From Brevibacterium sp. XM4083 (GTDB lineage Bacteria > Actinomycetota > Actinomycetes > Actinomycetales > Brevibacteriaceae), in assembly GCF_006489205.2 (NCBI RefSeq), contig NZ_VFYR02000003.1, forward strand, positions 14,534-75,689: DNA of 61,156 nucleotides. The letters are read 5' to 3'. Position 1 is the first letter of the stretch; every line of letters starts with the position of its first letter. The notes under the pieces are model-generated. The model saw nothing but the letters and a program-made list of their open reading frames with translations. It was not told where the DNA came from and made no database searches. Positions 42,732 to 51,288 of the stretch are shown here, piece by piece. The position numbers and the translations under genes were made by a program.

Positions 42732-43807
42732 CGGCTGCCGTCCTTCGTCGATCCGGCGCCGGTGACGAGGCCGCGGAGGAAGCCCGCTCCCCAGCACAGG
42801 TGCATCGTCGGGAGGATGAGGCCGAACCAGAACCGTTCGCGGCGTCCGCAGTCCTTCGCGGTTCCCGCGGCGGCGACGATGCCGGCGATATACGTGAGAC
42901 TGGGGACGTGGACGAGCGAGGTGAAGCGTCGGACGGGCTTCGGCCACCGCTTCGTGCGCCCGGTCAGTTGGAGGAGGGCCTCGATGACGCTCGCGGCCAT
43001 GCCGAGGACGAGCAGCGGCGGCGCGAAGTACCGCAGGGAGTTCTTCGACCCGTACCGCCGGATGAGCTCGGCACGCCAGATGCCCGTCGCCCAGAACTGT
43101 CGGGCGATCTTCGACCACGTGCCCCGCGGCCAGTACGTGACCTCCATGTCCGGGTTGAACCAGATCCGTCCCCCGGCCGAGCGGATGCGCAGGTTGAGCT
43201 CCCAGTCCTGTCCGCGTCGGATGTCCTCATCGAACCCGCCGAGGTGGTCGAACACCTCCCGGCGGTAGACGCCGAGGTACGCCGACTCCGACTCCCCCGC
43301 CTCGTCGCCGGAGTGGTAGGCGGGTCCGCCGAGTCCGATCGGGGACATGTATGCGCGGGCGACGGCCTTCTGGAAGGCCGACTTCCCGCGGGCGCGCATG
43401 AGACCGCCGCAGTTGGCCGACTGCGTCTCCCGCAGAGTCTCGATGGCCTGGCGGGTGTAGTCGGGTTCGAGGCCCGAGTGGGCGTCGACGCGGATGACGA
43501 TCGGGTGGCGGGTGTGCCGGATCGCGCGGTTGAGTCCGATCGGGGTGGCGCCCTCGGGATTGTCGACGGTCTGGATGCGCGGATCGGCCTGCGCCATGCG
43601 CGCGATGATCGCGTCCGTGTCGTCGGTCGAGGGGCCGAGGGCGAGGACGACCTCCTTCTCGCCGTCGTAGTCCTGGGAGAGGACGGTCGTGATCGCCTGC
43701 CTGATGTGCTCGGCTTCGTTGAGCACGGGCATGATGTAGGAGACTCCGGGCTTCTCCGCCAGCGGGGGAAGCCCTTCGGGGGTGAGGGGGGTGAGAACGT
43801 TCGGCAC
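42728..43807 (-). CDS. family 2 glycosyltransferase with C-terminal membrane segments
   Basis: A 359-residue GT-A enzyme. The nucleotide-sugar region is VSYIMPVLNEAEHIRQAI, the DxD-type site VIRVDAHSGLEP, and the acceptor-side motif RRGQDWELNLRIRSAGG matches GT2 enzymes that act on membrane-linked acceptors. Two or three hydrophobic stretches lie in the last 110 residues. It resembles exopolysaccharide-type glycosyltransferases (ExoA-like). It is co-translated with the GDPD-like gene. Confidence 0.88.
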   Translation of the reverse strand: MPNVLTPLTPEGLPPLAEKPGVSYIMPVLNEAEHIRQAITTVLSQDYDGEKEVVLALGPSTDDTDAIIARMAQADPRIQTVDNPEGATPIGLNRAIRHTRHPIVIRVDAHSGLEPDYTRQAIETLRETQSANCGGLMRARGKSAFQKAVARAYMSPIGLGGPAYHSGDEAGESESAYLGVYRREVFDHLGGFDEDIRRGQDWELNLRIRSAGGRIWFNPDMEVTYWPRGTWSKIARQFWATGIWRAELIRRYGSKNSLRYFAPPLLVLGMAASVIEALLQLTGRTKRWPKPVRRFTSLVHVPSLTYIAGIVAAAGTAKDCGRRERFWFGLILPTMHLCWGAGFLRGLVTGAGSTKDGSR

Positions 43808-43920
43808 GCTCTCAATCCTCCCATACCCCCACCTCGGCGGGCGTGCAGGAGGCCCTCAGCCTCGGGGAGGGACTCACCGATTCGCCGAGGCGGTTCTCGC
43901 CGAGGCGGATGCCCGGCCGG

Positions 43921-44862
43921 TCAGTGCGCGGGCTTGCGGGCGGGGCGGGGCTTGGGCTTGACGGGACGGCCGGCGAACCACACGTAGCCGGCACCGGCCA
44001 CGGCACCGCCTGCCATGATGACGATCCACCAGGGGAAGCCCGGGATGTCCGGCGGTTCGGTCGCGTCCTTGAGGGCGTCCGGCGGAGTGGGGATGACGCG
44101 TTCGCCGATGACGAGGATGCGCTGGGTGTTGATGCCCAGCGGGGTGCAGGTGACCAGGGTCGCGAGGTCCTTGCCGGCGACAGGGTCGAGCGTCTCGGTC
44201 TGGTCGGGGTCGACGATCTTCGTTTCGATGACCCGGTAGGTGACGACGCGACCGAAGGTGTTGAACGTGAAGTAGTCGCCCTTGCCGATCTTGTCGAGGT
44301 TGGTGAACATCTCCGCCTCGGCGAGGCCGCGGTGACCGGTGACGACGGTGTTCATGCCGACACCGCCGACGGGCAGCGCCGTGCCTTCGAGGTGGCCGAT
44401 GCCGCGCAGCAGGGTCTCGTCCGAGGTGCCGTGGTAGATCGGCAGATCGACGTTGATCTTGGGGATCTGGATCCGCGACATGACGTCGCTGGACGGGGAG
44501 TTGAGGATGTCGTTGTAGCCGAGCGTGCCGCTCGGGTCCTTGCCGGCGCTCTGGCCGGGCTGGGGAAGGCGCTGTCCGGCGTTGATCCGCGCGCCTCCGG
44601 CCTGCAGCTTCTTGTTGTACTCGTCGGCGAGTCGGAGCTGCTCCGCGTTCTGCGGGGCGTTGGGGTCCTCGGTCGTCGTCGCGTTCTTGAGCACCTCCGA
44701 CTGGTCGAGCTGGGAGAACCAGGCGGCCATCGACGGGTAGGTCCACACGCATGTGCCGACGAGGAAGAGCACCGCGATGATCACCGCGGGCACCGACAGC
44801 TTCCACCGAGGCTTCGGCGGTGTCGGATCCGCTGGTGCGGGATCAGTGAGGGTCGCGGTCAT
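43921..44862 (-). CDS. srtC: class C (pilin-polymerising) sortase
   Basis: A 313-residue membrane transpeptidase. An N-terminal helix (about 23-40) and a C-terminal helix (about 278-298) flank the catalytic domain. Catalytic residues are His177 in VVTGHRGL, Cys239 in TLVTCTPLG and Arg248 in NTQRILV, the class C pattern. It should cleave the LPFTG motifs of the four surface proteins encoded upstream and join pilin subunits. It is the only sortase in the locus. Confidence 0.93.
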   Translation of the reverse strand: MTATLTDPAPADPTPPKPRWKLSVPAVIIAVLFLVGTCVWTYPSMAAWFSQLDQSEVLKNATTTEDPNAPQNAEQLRLADEYNKKLQAGGARINAGQRLPQPGQSAGKDPSGTLGYNDILNSPSSDVMSRIQIPKINVDLPIYHGTSDETLLRGIGHLEGTALPVGGVGMNTVVTGHRGLAEAEMFTNLDKIGKGDYFTFNTFGRVVTYRVIETKIVDPDQTETLDPVAGKDLATLVTCTPLGINTQRILVIGERVIPTPPDALKDATEPPDIPGFPWWIVIMAGGAVAGAGYVWFAGRPVKPKPRPARKPAH

Positions 44863-44892
44863 ATCTCCAGCATCTCATGGTTTGTGCGGGAC

Positions 44893-44924
44893 GGGGCCGA
44901 GAGACGTGATCATCTCTCGGCCCC
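44893..44924 (-). terminator. hairpin between pilin 1 and sortase
   Basis: Perfect 12 bp arms (44893-44904 and 44913-44924). It lies 30 bases upstream of the sortase start and would lower sortase expression relative to the pilins. Confidence 0.65.
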
Positions 44925-44937
44925 GGCTCTGCCTCTC

Positions 44938-44968
44938 GCCGAGGCGGCGGCATCACCACCGCCTCGGC
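44938..44968 (-). terminator. second hairpin after pilin 1
   Basis: GCCGAGGCGG (44938-44947) and its complement (44959-44968) form a perfect 10 bp stem 14 bases after the pilin stop. The arm is the 10-mer that is over-represented across the whole window. A related CCGCCTCGGC half-site is found at the same place after pilin 2. Confidence 0.6.
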
Positions 44969-44982
44969 AGGAGACGTTGTCC

Positions 44983-46371
44983 TCAGGCCTTGCGGGCCCG
45001 GGTGTAGCGCATCACGGCGGCGCCGATCGCGAGCAGCAGCAGGGCGATGCCGAGGATGGTCAGCATGAGCTGGCCGTTGGCACCGGTGAACGGAAGCTCA
45101 CCGCGGTCCTTCTGCTTGTTCGAGATCTGCACGAGCACGGGATCGGAGGACCCGCCGGCCTTGACGGTCACCGTCGTCCAGGGATCCTGCGGCAGCGTGT
45201 AGCCGGCCGGAGCTTCGATCTCCTTGAGGTGGTAGTCCTTCGAGGTGACGTCGTTGCTGCCGACCCAGAGGCTGATCGAGGCCTTGCCGTTGGCATCGGT
45301 CGTCAGCGTGCCCACGGGCTGTCCGTCGCGCGATTCGTAGATCTCGAACTTCGCACCGGCCAGCGTGGCCGACTTGTCGTTGTCGGCGTACTTGAGGATC
45401 TCGAGCGCACCCCAGGTGGTGGTCACGGGGTTGGTCGTGACCTCGGAGCCGTTGGTCGAGACGATCGCCTTGTTCTCGATGACGCCGTTGCCGCCGAGCG
45501 AGGTGACGGTGGTGACGACGTTGACCTTGACGTTCTGTCCGGCCTGGAGCTTCGCCAGTCCCGACGAGGTGAAGGTGACCTTCGCGGTCTGACCCGAGCA
45601 GTCGACGGTGTAGTCGGCGGCATCGAAGCCTTCGACGGTGACCGACTTGCAGGTCAGTCGCGGATCGAGGTTGTCGGTGACGACGAACGACTTGTACTCG
45701 TCGTCGTTGGCGACCTGCGGGATCGGAGCGGTGATCGTCCAGGTGACGTCGTTACCGAGGACCGGAGCCGTGGGGCCCGAGACCTCCTTGGTCGGCTTCG
45801 TCTGGTTCGTCTTGTTCTTCGGGTAGACGTTGACGTCATAGAGCCACTTGCCACCGGTCTGCGGAAGCGGAAGGGTGACGAGGAAGGGCTGCGCGGGCGA
45901 GATGATGTTGTTGTCGCCCGACCCGGTCTCCTCGACCTTGTAGAGGCCGAAGGGAAGGTCCTGCGTGACCCGTCCGTTGGCGTCGGTGGTCACCGTGATC
46001 GGCGTGCCGAAGGTGTAGCCGTTGCCTTCGGTGACGTTGTCGATGGTGGCACCGTCGATGAGGTTCCAGCCGGCGTCGGTCTTGAGGTCGATCGCCTGGC
46101 CGTTGCGCTGGGTCACCGGGGTGATGGTGAACTCGACGCCGGCCAGCGGGGTGCCGAGGTTCGAGGGATCCTCGATCTTCGTGCCGTCGCCGCGCGGGCC
46201 CTGGTCACCGTCGTACTTGTTGATCGTCAGCGAGGTCGAGCGGTTCGGGTCGATGTTGCCCGAGGCGGCTTCGGCGGCCGGCGCGTTGACGCCGACGCCG
46301 ACGAGGCTGAGCGCAGCTGCTGCGGCAAGGGCGGGGATCCACCGCATGCGCTTGAACAGAGTCGCTTTCAT
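44983..46371 (-). CDS. LPXTG major pilin subunit 1 (SpaH/FimA type)
   Basis: A 462-residue secreted pilin. The signal peptide (1-36) ends near PAAEAAS. The pilin motif WLYDVNVYPKNKT (about 178-190) gives the Lys used for polymerisation. CnaB-type domains follow, with the E-box KDYHLKEIEAPAGYTL for the isopeptide bond. The sorting signal LPFTG near 429 precedes a membrane helix and RARKA. AAGGAAC lies upstream of the ATG. It is followed by the sortase gene and closely matches pilin 2. Confidence 0.93.
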   Translation of the reverse strand: MKATLFKRMRWIPALAAAAALSLVGVGVNAPAAEAASGNIDPNRSTSLTINKYDGDQGPRGDGTKIEDPSNLGTPLAGVEFTITPVTQRNGQAIDLKTDAGWNLIDGATIDNVTEGNGYTFGTPITVTTDANGRVTQDLPFGLYKVEETGSGDNNIISPAQPFLVTLPLPQTGGKWLYDVNVYPKNKTNQTKPTKEVSGPTAPVLGNDVTWTITAPIPQVANDDEYKSFVVTDNLDPRLTCKSVTVEGFDAADYTVDCSGQTAKVTFTSSGLAKLQAGQNVKVNVVTTVTSLGGNGVIENKAIVSTNGSEVTTNPVTTTWGALEILKYADNDKSATLAGAKFEIYESRDGQPVGTLTTDANGKASISLWVGSNDVTSKDYHLKEIEAPAGYTLPQDPWTTVTVKAGGSSDPVLVQISNKQKDRGELPFTGANGQLMLTILGIALLLLAIGAAVMRYTRARKA

Positions 46372-46449
46372 TCGTGGTTGTTCCTTTCGGTGCTTTCTGT
46401 GAAATCTGGGGTCGATGGTCGTGTGGTCGCGAGGGGAATGGAAGGGGTG

Positions 46450-49425
46450 TCAGCTCCTCCCCTGCACTCGACGTCGGTGCTGCCAGGCAGCGGCCGCCGC
46501 ACCGGCGAGGAGCAGAGCCGCTCCGCCGATGATGTAGCCGGTCGTTCCGATGCCGCCGGTGAACGGCAGCTGCGGTGACTCGGCCTGCTTGTTGACGATC
46601 GGCTCCTCGAAGGCGAAGTCGAGCCGATCGCGGGAAATGGTGAAGGGTCGTTCGGTCTCATCGAGTTCGTACCCGGCGGGAGCCTTGGTCTCGACAAGGG
46701 TGTAGTCGCCCCACTTGAGGTCCTCGACGCGGAACTGGCCAGCCTTGGGGTTCCGATCCCGGCCGGAGCATCCCTCCGCCGAGGCGGCGACGCAGTCATC
46801 GAGGTCGATCTCGTTGCCGTCGGCATCCCGGATCGTCCATTCCGACCCGTCGAGGAGGTCGCCGGATTCGCTCGTCTTCTCCCAGGACACGGTTCCCGCG
46901 GAGTCGGCGTTGGCGACGATGCACTCGGCGTTCTGCCCGGCGGCGATGCTCACCTTCTTCGTCTTCTCGTCGTAGGTGGCCCCGGTGCATCGGATCGAGA
47001 CCTGCTCGTAGCCGGGCAGGCTGTTCTCGGAGATGAGGTAGGTGCCGCTGGTGACGTACTTCTTCTCTCCGCTGTCGAACGGCACCGCTGATCCGCCGTC
47101 GCGGGTCGAGAAGAGGCGCTGGTTCCAGTCAGCGGCGGTGAGCTCACCGCCGTTGTCGTTCTCGACGTCCTTGGTGATCGTCAGCGTCTGGCACTCGACG
47201 GTGTTCGTCACTGTGTAGACGTTCGAGGCACCGGGCAGCTTCGTGCTGAACGTGTCCGTGAGCGCCACGGTGCCCGTGATGCCGGGGCCGGAGATGGTCT
47301 TCGACTTCACCGAGCAGCCCGGGAACTTCTGGGCGTCGATCGTCGCAGTCTCGCCGATCTTCACGGTGTCGCCGACAGCGAAGCCCGTCCGCTTCTGGCC
47401 GAAGGCCGGCTCGCCGGAGCCCTGCCCGGCAGGGTCGAGCAGGAGCTTCGCGCTCATTCCGGACGGCTGGCTGCCGTTGTCTATCGTCTTGCCGTCGATG
47501 ACCCACTTCTTGTTCACCGTGACATCGGCGGAGGATTTCTTGTTCACGTACCCGCATTCGACCGTGTCGCCGGGACGAATCTGTTCGGACAGCGTCTGTT
47601 CCGCCGCGCCGGTGAGGGGGACGTTCGCGGTCGTCCCATCGAACCGCGTGATCCGGCACGTGCCGCTGGCGAACTCGTAGCCGGTCTGCTGCCGTTCGGA
47701 GACGGCGAGGCGAGCCGACGAGGTGTTCGATCCGAAGTTGAGCGTCCACTTCGCATTGCCCGAGGCATCGGTGGTCTGCGTGTCGGCGGTCGGCGATTTC
47801 GTCACGGTTCCCGACGCCGCGGTCGCCTTGGCGCCGACGGTCCAGCCGGACGCGTTCTGCTCGCTGCCGCCGCTCTGGTCCTGCGTCTTCTTGTTGATCG
47901 TCACCTCCGCTGTCGCGGGGGCGTTCGTGATCCGACAGATGATCTCGTCGCCCGTGGCGGGGAAGGTGAACGTTGTTCCGGTGCCGCTGCCGGACGGGCT
48001 GATCGGCTTGTCGTCGGCGGTGCAGGAGTACCGGGAGGCGTACCGGCCAAGGTTCGTCGTCCCTGCAGCGGTCTCTCCGAAGGTCAGTGACGTTCCCCGA
48101 GCCACGGGGAACGGGCCGATTCGTTCGTCCTGGATTCCGGTCTTGGAGCCGGTGGTCGTGGCGGTGCCGAGATCCAGCTTCGTTCCATCAGTCTGGGTCA
48201 TGCTGAGGTTGAGCTTGAACTGGTCGCCGGAGTTGACACGGTTGACGACGTCCTTCTCGATGGTGATCGTCGGAGGCGATGAGCATGTCGCGAGGTCGGT
48301 GGTGCCGAGCGCCTGGTTGTTGGCAACCTTCCGATTAGTGAACCCCGGCATGTCATACGTGGTGACCGCGTTGATGCGACCGGTGCTGGGAGCTGCCGCG
48401 GTTCCGAGGTAGACCTTGCCGTCGGAGTCGAACGCGATTCCGTTGACTCCTCCGACCGTCGGCTGGCCGAACGCCTCCGACGCCGGAATGGCGACATTCC
48501 CGTTGGCCGCCTGGAGTGCCTCATTCGTCACGCTGAAGATCTTCGTCTGGGTCTGCGCATTGTTGTTGTTCTCGTTGCGCACGATGAAGAGGTTGCCCTC
48601 GTTGTCGAAGACGAGGTCACCGTTCGCGCCGGTACCGTCCCCCTTGGTGTCGATCGTCCCTTTGAGCGATATCTTCCCACTGCTCGGGTCGAAGCTCCAG
48701 AGGCGGAACTGCTGGGCGGAATTGAGGAATCCGCCGAAGTAGTAGATGCCGGTGGAGAGGTCGACGCCGCCGGCGATCAGACCGACCTTGGCACCACCAT
48801 TGGCCGCCGTCGACGAATCGAACTTGACGTTGGTGTTCGTCCAGACCCCGGATGCGGGGCTGAACGTGTAGAACGTGGCCAGATGAGAGATATTCTCAGT
48901 GCCGATCTTGTTCGGCGTGCGATCATAGGCGATCGCCGAGGTGCCGCCGGCAGTGATTCCGAGCCCATTGAGCTGGCTGATCGAATTGGCGGGCGATCCC
49001 ACCGGTGTCATCGTCCCGTCAGGATTGATCTGCTGGAGCTGCCCGGGCTGGGCATTGATCGAATAGACAACACCCGGCCGACAGGAGAGCGTGGCCGCAG
49101 CCTGCGCCGCTGCGCGACTCGGCACCGGCGCGGACTCGGTCTTCGAAGATTCGGAGGGAGCAGGCTCGGACTGCGCGGCGTCGCCGCTGTCGCGGAGGCC
49201 TGAGCCCGACGACTTCTCGGTCGGCTTCGACGACTCGCTCGACGATGAGGGAGCAGAGTCGACTCCCTTTCCGGCCGCCTCGGCGGGGGTCGGTGCCATG
49301 AGGACACCGCTCACCGAGAAGAGGAGCACGAGAACGACGAACGCAGCGAGGAGCCCCCTCAGGGGTGAGCTCTGGTTCGGGCTGCGCCGGGGATTCGCGG
49401 GGGATGCGGACCTGAAAAACGCCAT
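46450..49425 (-). CDS. LPXTG pilus tip/adhesin protein 1 with beta-propeller-like N-terminus
   Basis: A 991-residue surface protein. A signal/anchor helix (about 24-50) is followed by a Ser/Glu/Lys/Pro-rich linker to about 110. Residues about 115-375 contain repeated short blades (VYSINAQPGQLQQINPDGTM, GLIAGGVDLSTGIYYFGG, NGIAFDSDGKVYLG) typical of NHL-like propellers. Beyond 385 come several Ig-like and CnaB-type repeats with VTINKKTQDQ and DVTVNKKWVIDG, the E-box YTLVETKAPAGYELDE, and LPFTG before a C-terminal helix. AGGATC precedes the ATG. It is the first gene of a cassette with pilin 1. Confidence 0.88.
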   Translation of the reverse strand: MAFFRSASPANPRRSPNQSSPLRGLLAAFVVLVLLFSVSGVLMAPTPAEAAGKGVDSAPSSSSESSKPTEKSSGSGLRDSGDAAQSEPAPSESSKTESAPVPSRAAAQAAATLSCRPGVVYSINAQPGQLQQINPDGTMTPVGSPANSISQLNGLGITAGGTSAIAYDRTPNKIGTENISHLATFYTFSPASGVWTNTNVKFDSSTAANGGAKVGLIAGGVDLSTGIYYFGGFLNSAQQFRLWSFDPSSGKISLKGTIDTKGDGTGANGDLVFDNEGNLFIVRNENNNNAQTQTKIFSVTNEALQAANGNVAIPASEAFGQPTVGGVNGIAFDSDGKVYLGTAAAPSTGRINAVTTYDMPGFTNRKVANNQALGTTDLATCSSPPTITIEKDVVNRVNSGDQFKLNLSMTQTDGTKLDLGTATTTGSKTGIQDERIGPFPVARGTSLTFGETAAGTTNLGRYASRYSCTADDKPISPSGSGTGTTFTFPATGDEIICRITNAPATAEVTINKKTQDQSGGSEQNASGWTVGAKATAASGTVTKSPTADTQTTDASGNAKWTLNFGSNTSSARLAVSERQQTGYEFASGTCRITRFDGTTANVPLTGAAEQTLSEQIRPGDTVECGYVNKKSSADVTVNKKWVIDGKTIDNGSQPSGMSAKLLLDPAGQGSGEPAFGQKRTGFAVGDTVKIGETATIDAQKFPGCSVKSKTISGPGITGTVALTDTFSTKLPGASNVYTVTNTVECQTLTITKDVENDNGGELTAADWNQRLFSTRDGGSAVPFDSGEKKYVTSGTYLISENSLPGYEQVSIRCTGATYDEKTKKVSIAAGQNAECIVANADSAGTVSWEKTSESGDLLDGSEWTIRDADGNEIDLDDCVAASAEGCSGRDRNPKAGQFRVEDLKWGDYTLVETKAPAGYELDETERPFTISRDRLDFAFEEPIVNKQAESPQLPFTGGIGTTGYIIGGAALLLAGAAAAAWQHRRRVQGRS

Positions 49426-49515
49426 GCTGATCCTATTTCGTGGTGGTGCCGGGGATTGAGGGGAGGGGATGTCGGGGGTGCTGCGGGTGCCGAGCTGGGG
49501 ACACGGCAGACCGTT

Positions 49516-49542
49516 GTTGCAAGTTCAATGACCAACTTACTA
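49516..49542 (-). promoter_or_regulatory. conserved box upstream of adhesin 1
   Basis: The 27-base block starting GTTGCAAGTTCAATGACCAA is repeated with few changes 99 bases upstream of adhesin 2 (54351-54377). To its right the sequence is AT-rich with a second shared block, TCATAAC-TTCACAA. This is the likely promoter/operator region of the cassette. Confidence 0.55.
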
Positions 49543-49696
49543 GCCGGAAACTTGAAAATGATTACAAACTCATAACATTCACAACACCTGGTGTGAGATG
49601 CGCAACCGGGGGTGACGCGCGTGACTCGGCGCGACAGTGATCGCTGGTCAGGGCACGCACGCGCCGCGGTTCGCGAGGTCGGCAGAGAGCACAGAA

Positions 49697-49730
49697 GAGG
49701 GCCGAGTGACGTGGAAGTCACTCGGCCCTC
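49697..49730 (-). terminator. terminator after pilin 2
   Basis: Perfect 14 bp arms (49697-49710 and 49717-49730) around GTGGAA, 57 bases beyond the pilin 2 stop. It separates the two cassettes, so each is probably its own transcription unit. Confidence 0.75.
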
Positions 49731-49786
49731 TCGGGTGTCTCAGCCGACGCGGAGGCTCACCGCCGCCTCGGCAGGAGACGCTGTCC

Positions 49787-51178
49787 TCAGGCCTTGCGGG
49801 CCCGGGTGTAGCGGACCACAGCTGCGCCGATCGCGAGGAGCAGCAGGGCGATGCCGAGGATGGTCAGCATGAGCTGGCCGTTGGCACCGGTGAACGGAAG
49901 CTCACCGCGCTCCTTCTGCTGGTTGGAGATCTGCACGACCGTCGGGTTCGACTCGCCGTTGGCCTGGACGGTCACAGTCGTCCACGGATCCGCAGGCAGC
50001 GTGTAGCCGGCCGGTGCCGCGACCTCTTTGAGGTAGTAGTCCCGCGAGGTGACATCGTTGCTGCCGACCCACAGGCTGATCGACGCGGTGCCGTCCTCAC
50101 CGGTGGTGAGTTCGCCGATGGGCTCCGCGGCGTCGCGCGATTCGTAGATCTCGAACCGTGCCCCGCCGAGGGTGGCAGACGTGTCGTCGTCGGCGTACTT
50201 GAGGATCTCGAGCGGTCCCCAGTTGGTCTTGGCCGGGTTGGTCGTGACCTCGGAGCCGTTGGTCGAGACGATCGCCTTGTTCTCGATCTGGCCGTTGTCA
50301 CCGAGCGAGGTGACGGTGGTGACGACGTTCATGACGACGTTCTGACCGCCTTCGAGCTTGCCCAGTCCGGTCGACGTGAACTCGATGTTCGCGGTCTGAC
50401 CCGAGCAGGTGGCCGTGTAGTCGGTTCCGGCGGTGAAGCCCTCGACCGTGATGCTCTTACACGTCAGTCGCGGATCGAGGGTATCGGTGATGGTGAACGA
50501 CCGGTACGTGTCGTCGCCGGCCTTGCCCGGAATCGGCGCGGTGATCGTCCAGGTGACGTCGTTGCCGAGCACCGGAGCGGTCGGACCCGAGACCTCCTTG
50601 GTCGGGGTCGTCTGGTTCGTCTTGTTCTTCGGGTAGACGTTGACGTCATAGAGCCACTGACCGCCGGTCTGCGGAAGCGGCAGGGTGACGAGGAACGGCT
50701 GCGCCGGGGAGACGATGTTGTTCGGACCCGGATCGGTCTCCTCGACGATGTAGAGGCCGTGAGGCAGGGACTGCGTGACCTGTCCGTTGGCGTCGGTGGT
50801 CACGGTGATCGGATCGCCGAAGGTGAACCCGTCGCCGGCGAGCACGTCGGCGACGACGACTCCGTCGATGGCGTCCCAGCCTGCCGCGGTGTCGAGGTTG
50901 ACCTCTTCTCCGTTGGCCGTGAGCACCTGCCGGATCGTGAACTCGACGCCGGCGAGCGGAGTGCCGAGGGACGACGTGTCCTCGATCTCGGTGCCGTCGC
51001 CGCGCGGTCCCTGGTCACCGTCGTACTTGTTGATCGTCAGTGACGACGGGGTGTCGGGGTTGATGTTGCCCGCAGCTTCGGCAGTCGGCGCATCGAGGCT
51101 GACCCCGACGAGGCTGAGCGCAGCTGCTGCGGCGAGGACAGGGATCCACCTCATCCGCGTGAACAGAGTCGCTTTCAT
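49787..51178 (-). CDS. LPXTG major pilin subunit 2 (SpaH/FimA type)
   Basis: A 463-residue pilin very similar to pilin 1. Signal peptide to about residue 35, pilin motif WLYDVNVYPKNKT, E-box RDYYLKEVAAPAGYTL, sorting signal LPFTG, C-terminal helix and RARKA. The variable positions concentrate between residues 40 and 160, the region likely exposed on the fibre. It relies on the sortase gene about 5 kb downstream. Confidence 0.93.
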   Translation of the reverse strand: MKATLFTRMRWIPVLAAAAALSLVGVSLDAPTAEAAGNINPDTPSSLTINKYDGDQGPRGDGTEIEDTSSLGTPLAGVEFTIRQVLTANGEEVNLDTAAGWDAIDGVVVADVLAGDGFTFGDPITVTTDANGQVTQSLPHGLYIVEETDPGPNNIVSPAQPFLVTLPLPQTGGQWLYDVNVYPKNKTNQTTPTKEVSGPTAPVLGNDVTWTITAPIPGKAGDDTYRSFTITDTLDPRLTCKSITVEGFTAGTDYTATCSGQTANIEFTSTGLGKLEGGQNVVMNVVTTVTSLGDNGQIENKAIVSTNGSEVTTNPAKTNWGPLEILKYADDDTSATLGGARFEIYESRDAAEPIGELTTGEDGTASISLWVGSNDVTSRDYYLKEVAAPAGYTLPADPWTTVTVQANGESNPTVVQISNQQKERGELPFTGANGQLMLTILGIALLLLAIGAAVVRYTRARKA

Positions 51179-51288
51179 GGTTGGTTGTTCCTTCCGGTGT
51201 TCGTATAAATCTGTGAGTCGGTTGTCGTTTGCACGTGACGTGTGTGGAGCATGTCAGTCACACCCCGTGAGGGGAATCGGATAGTGGG

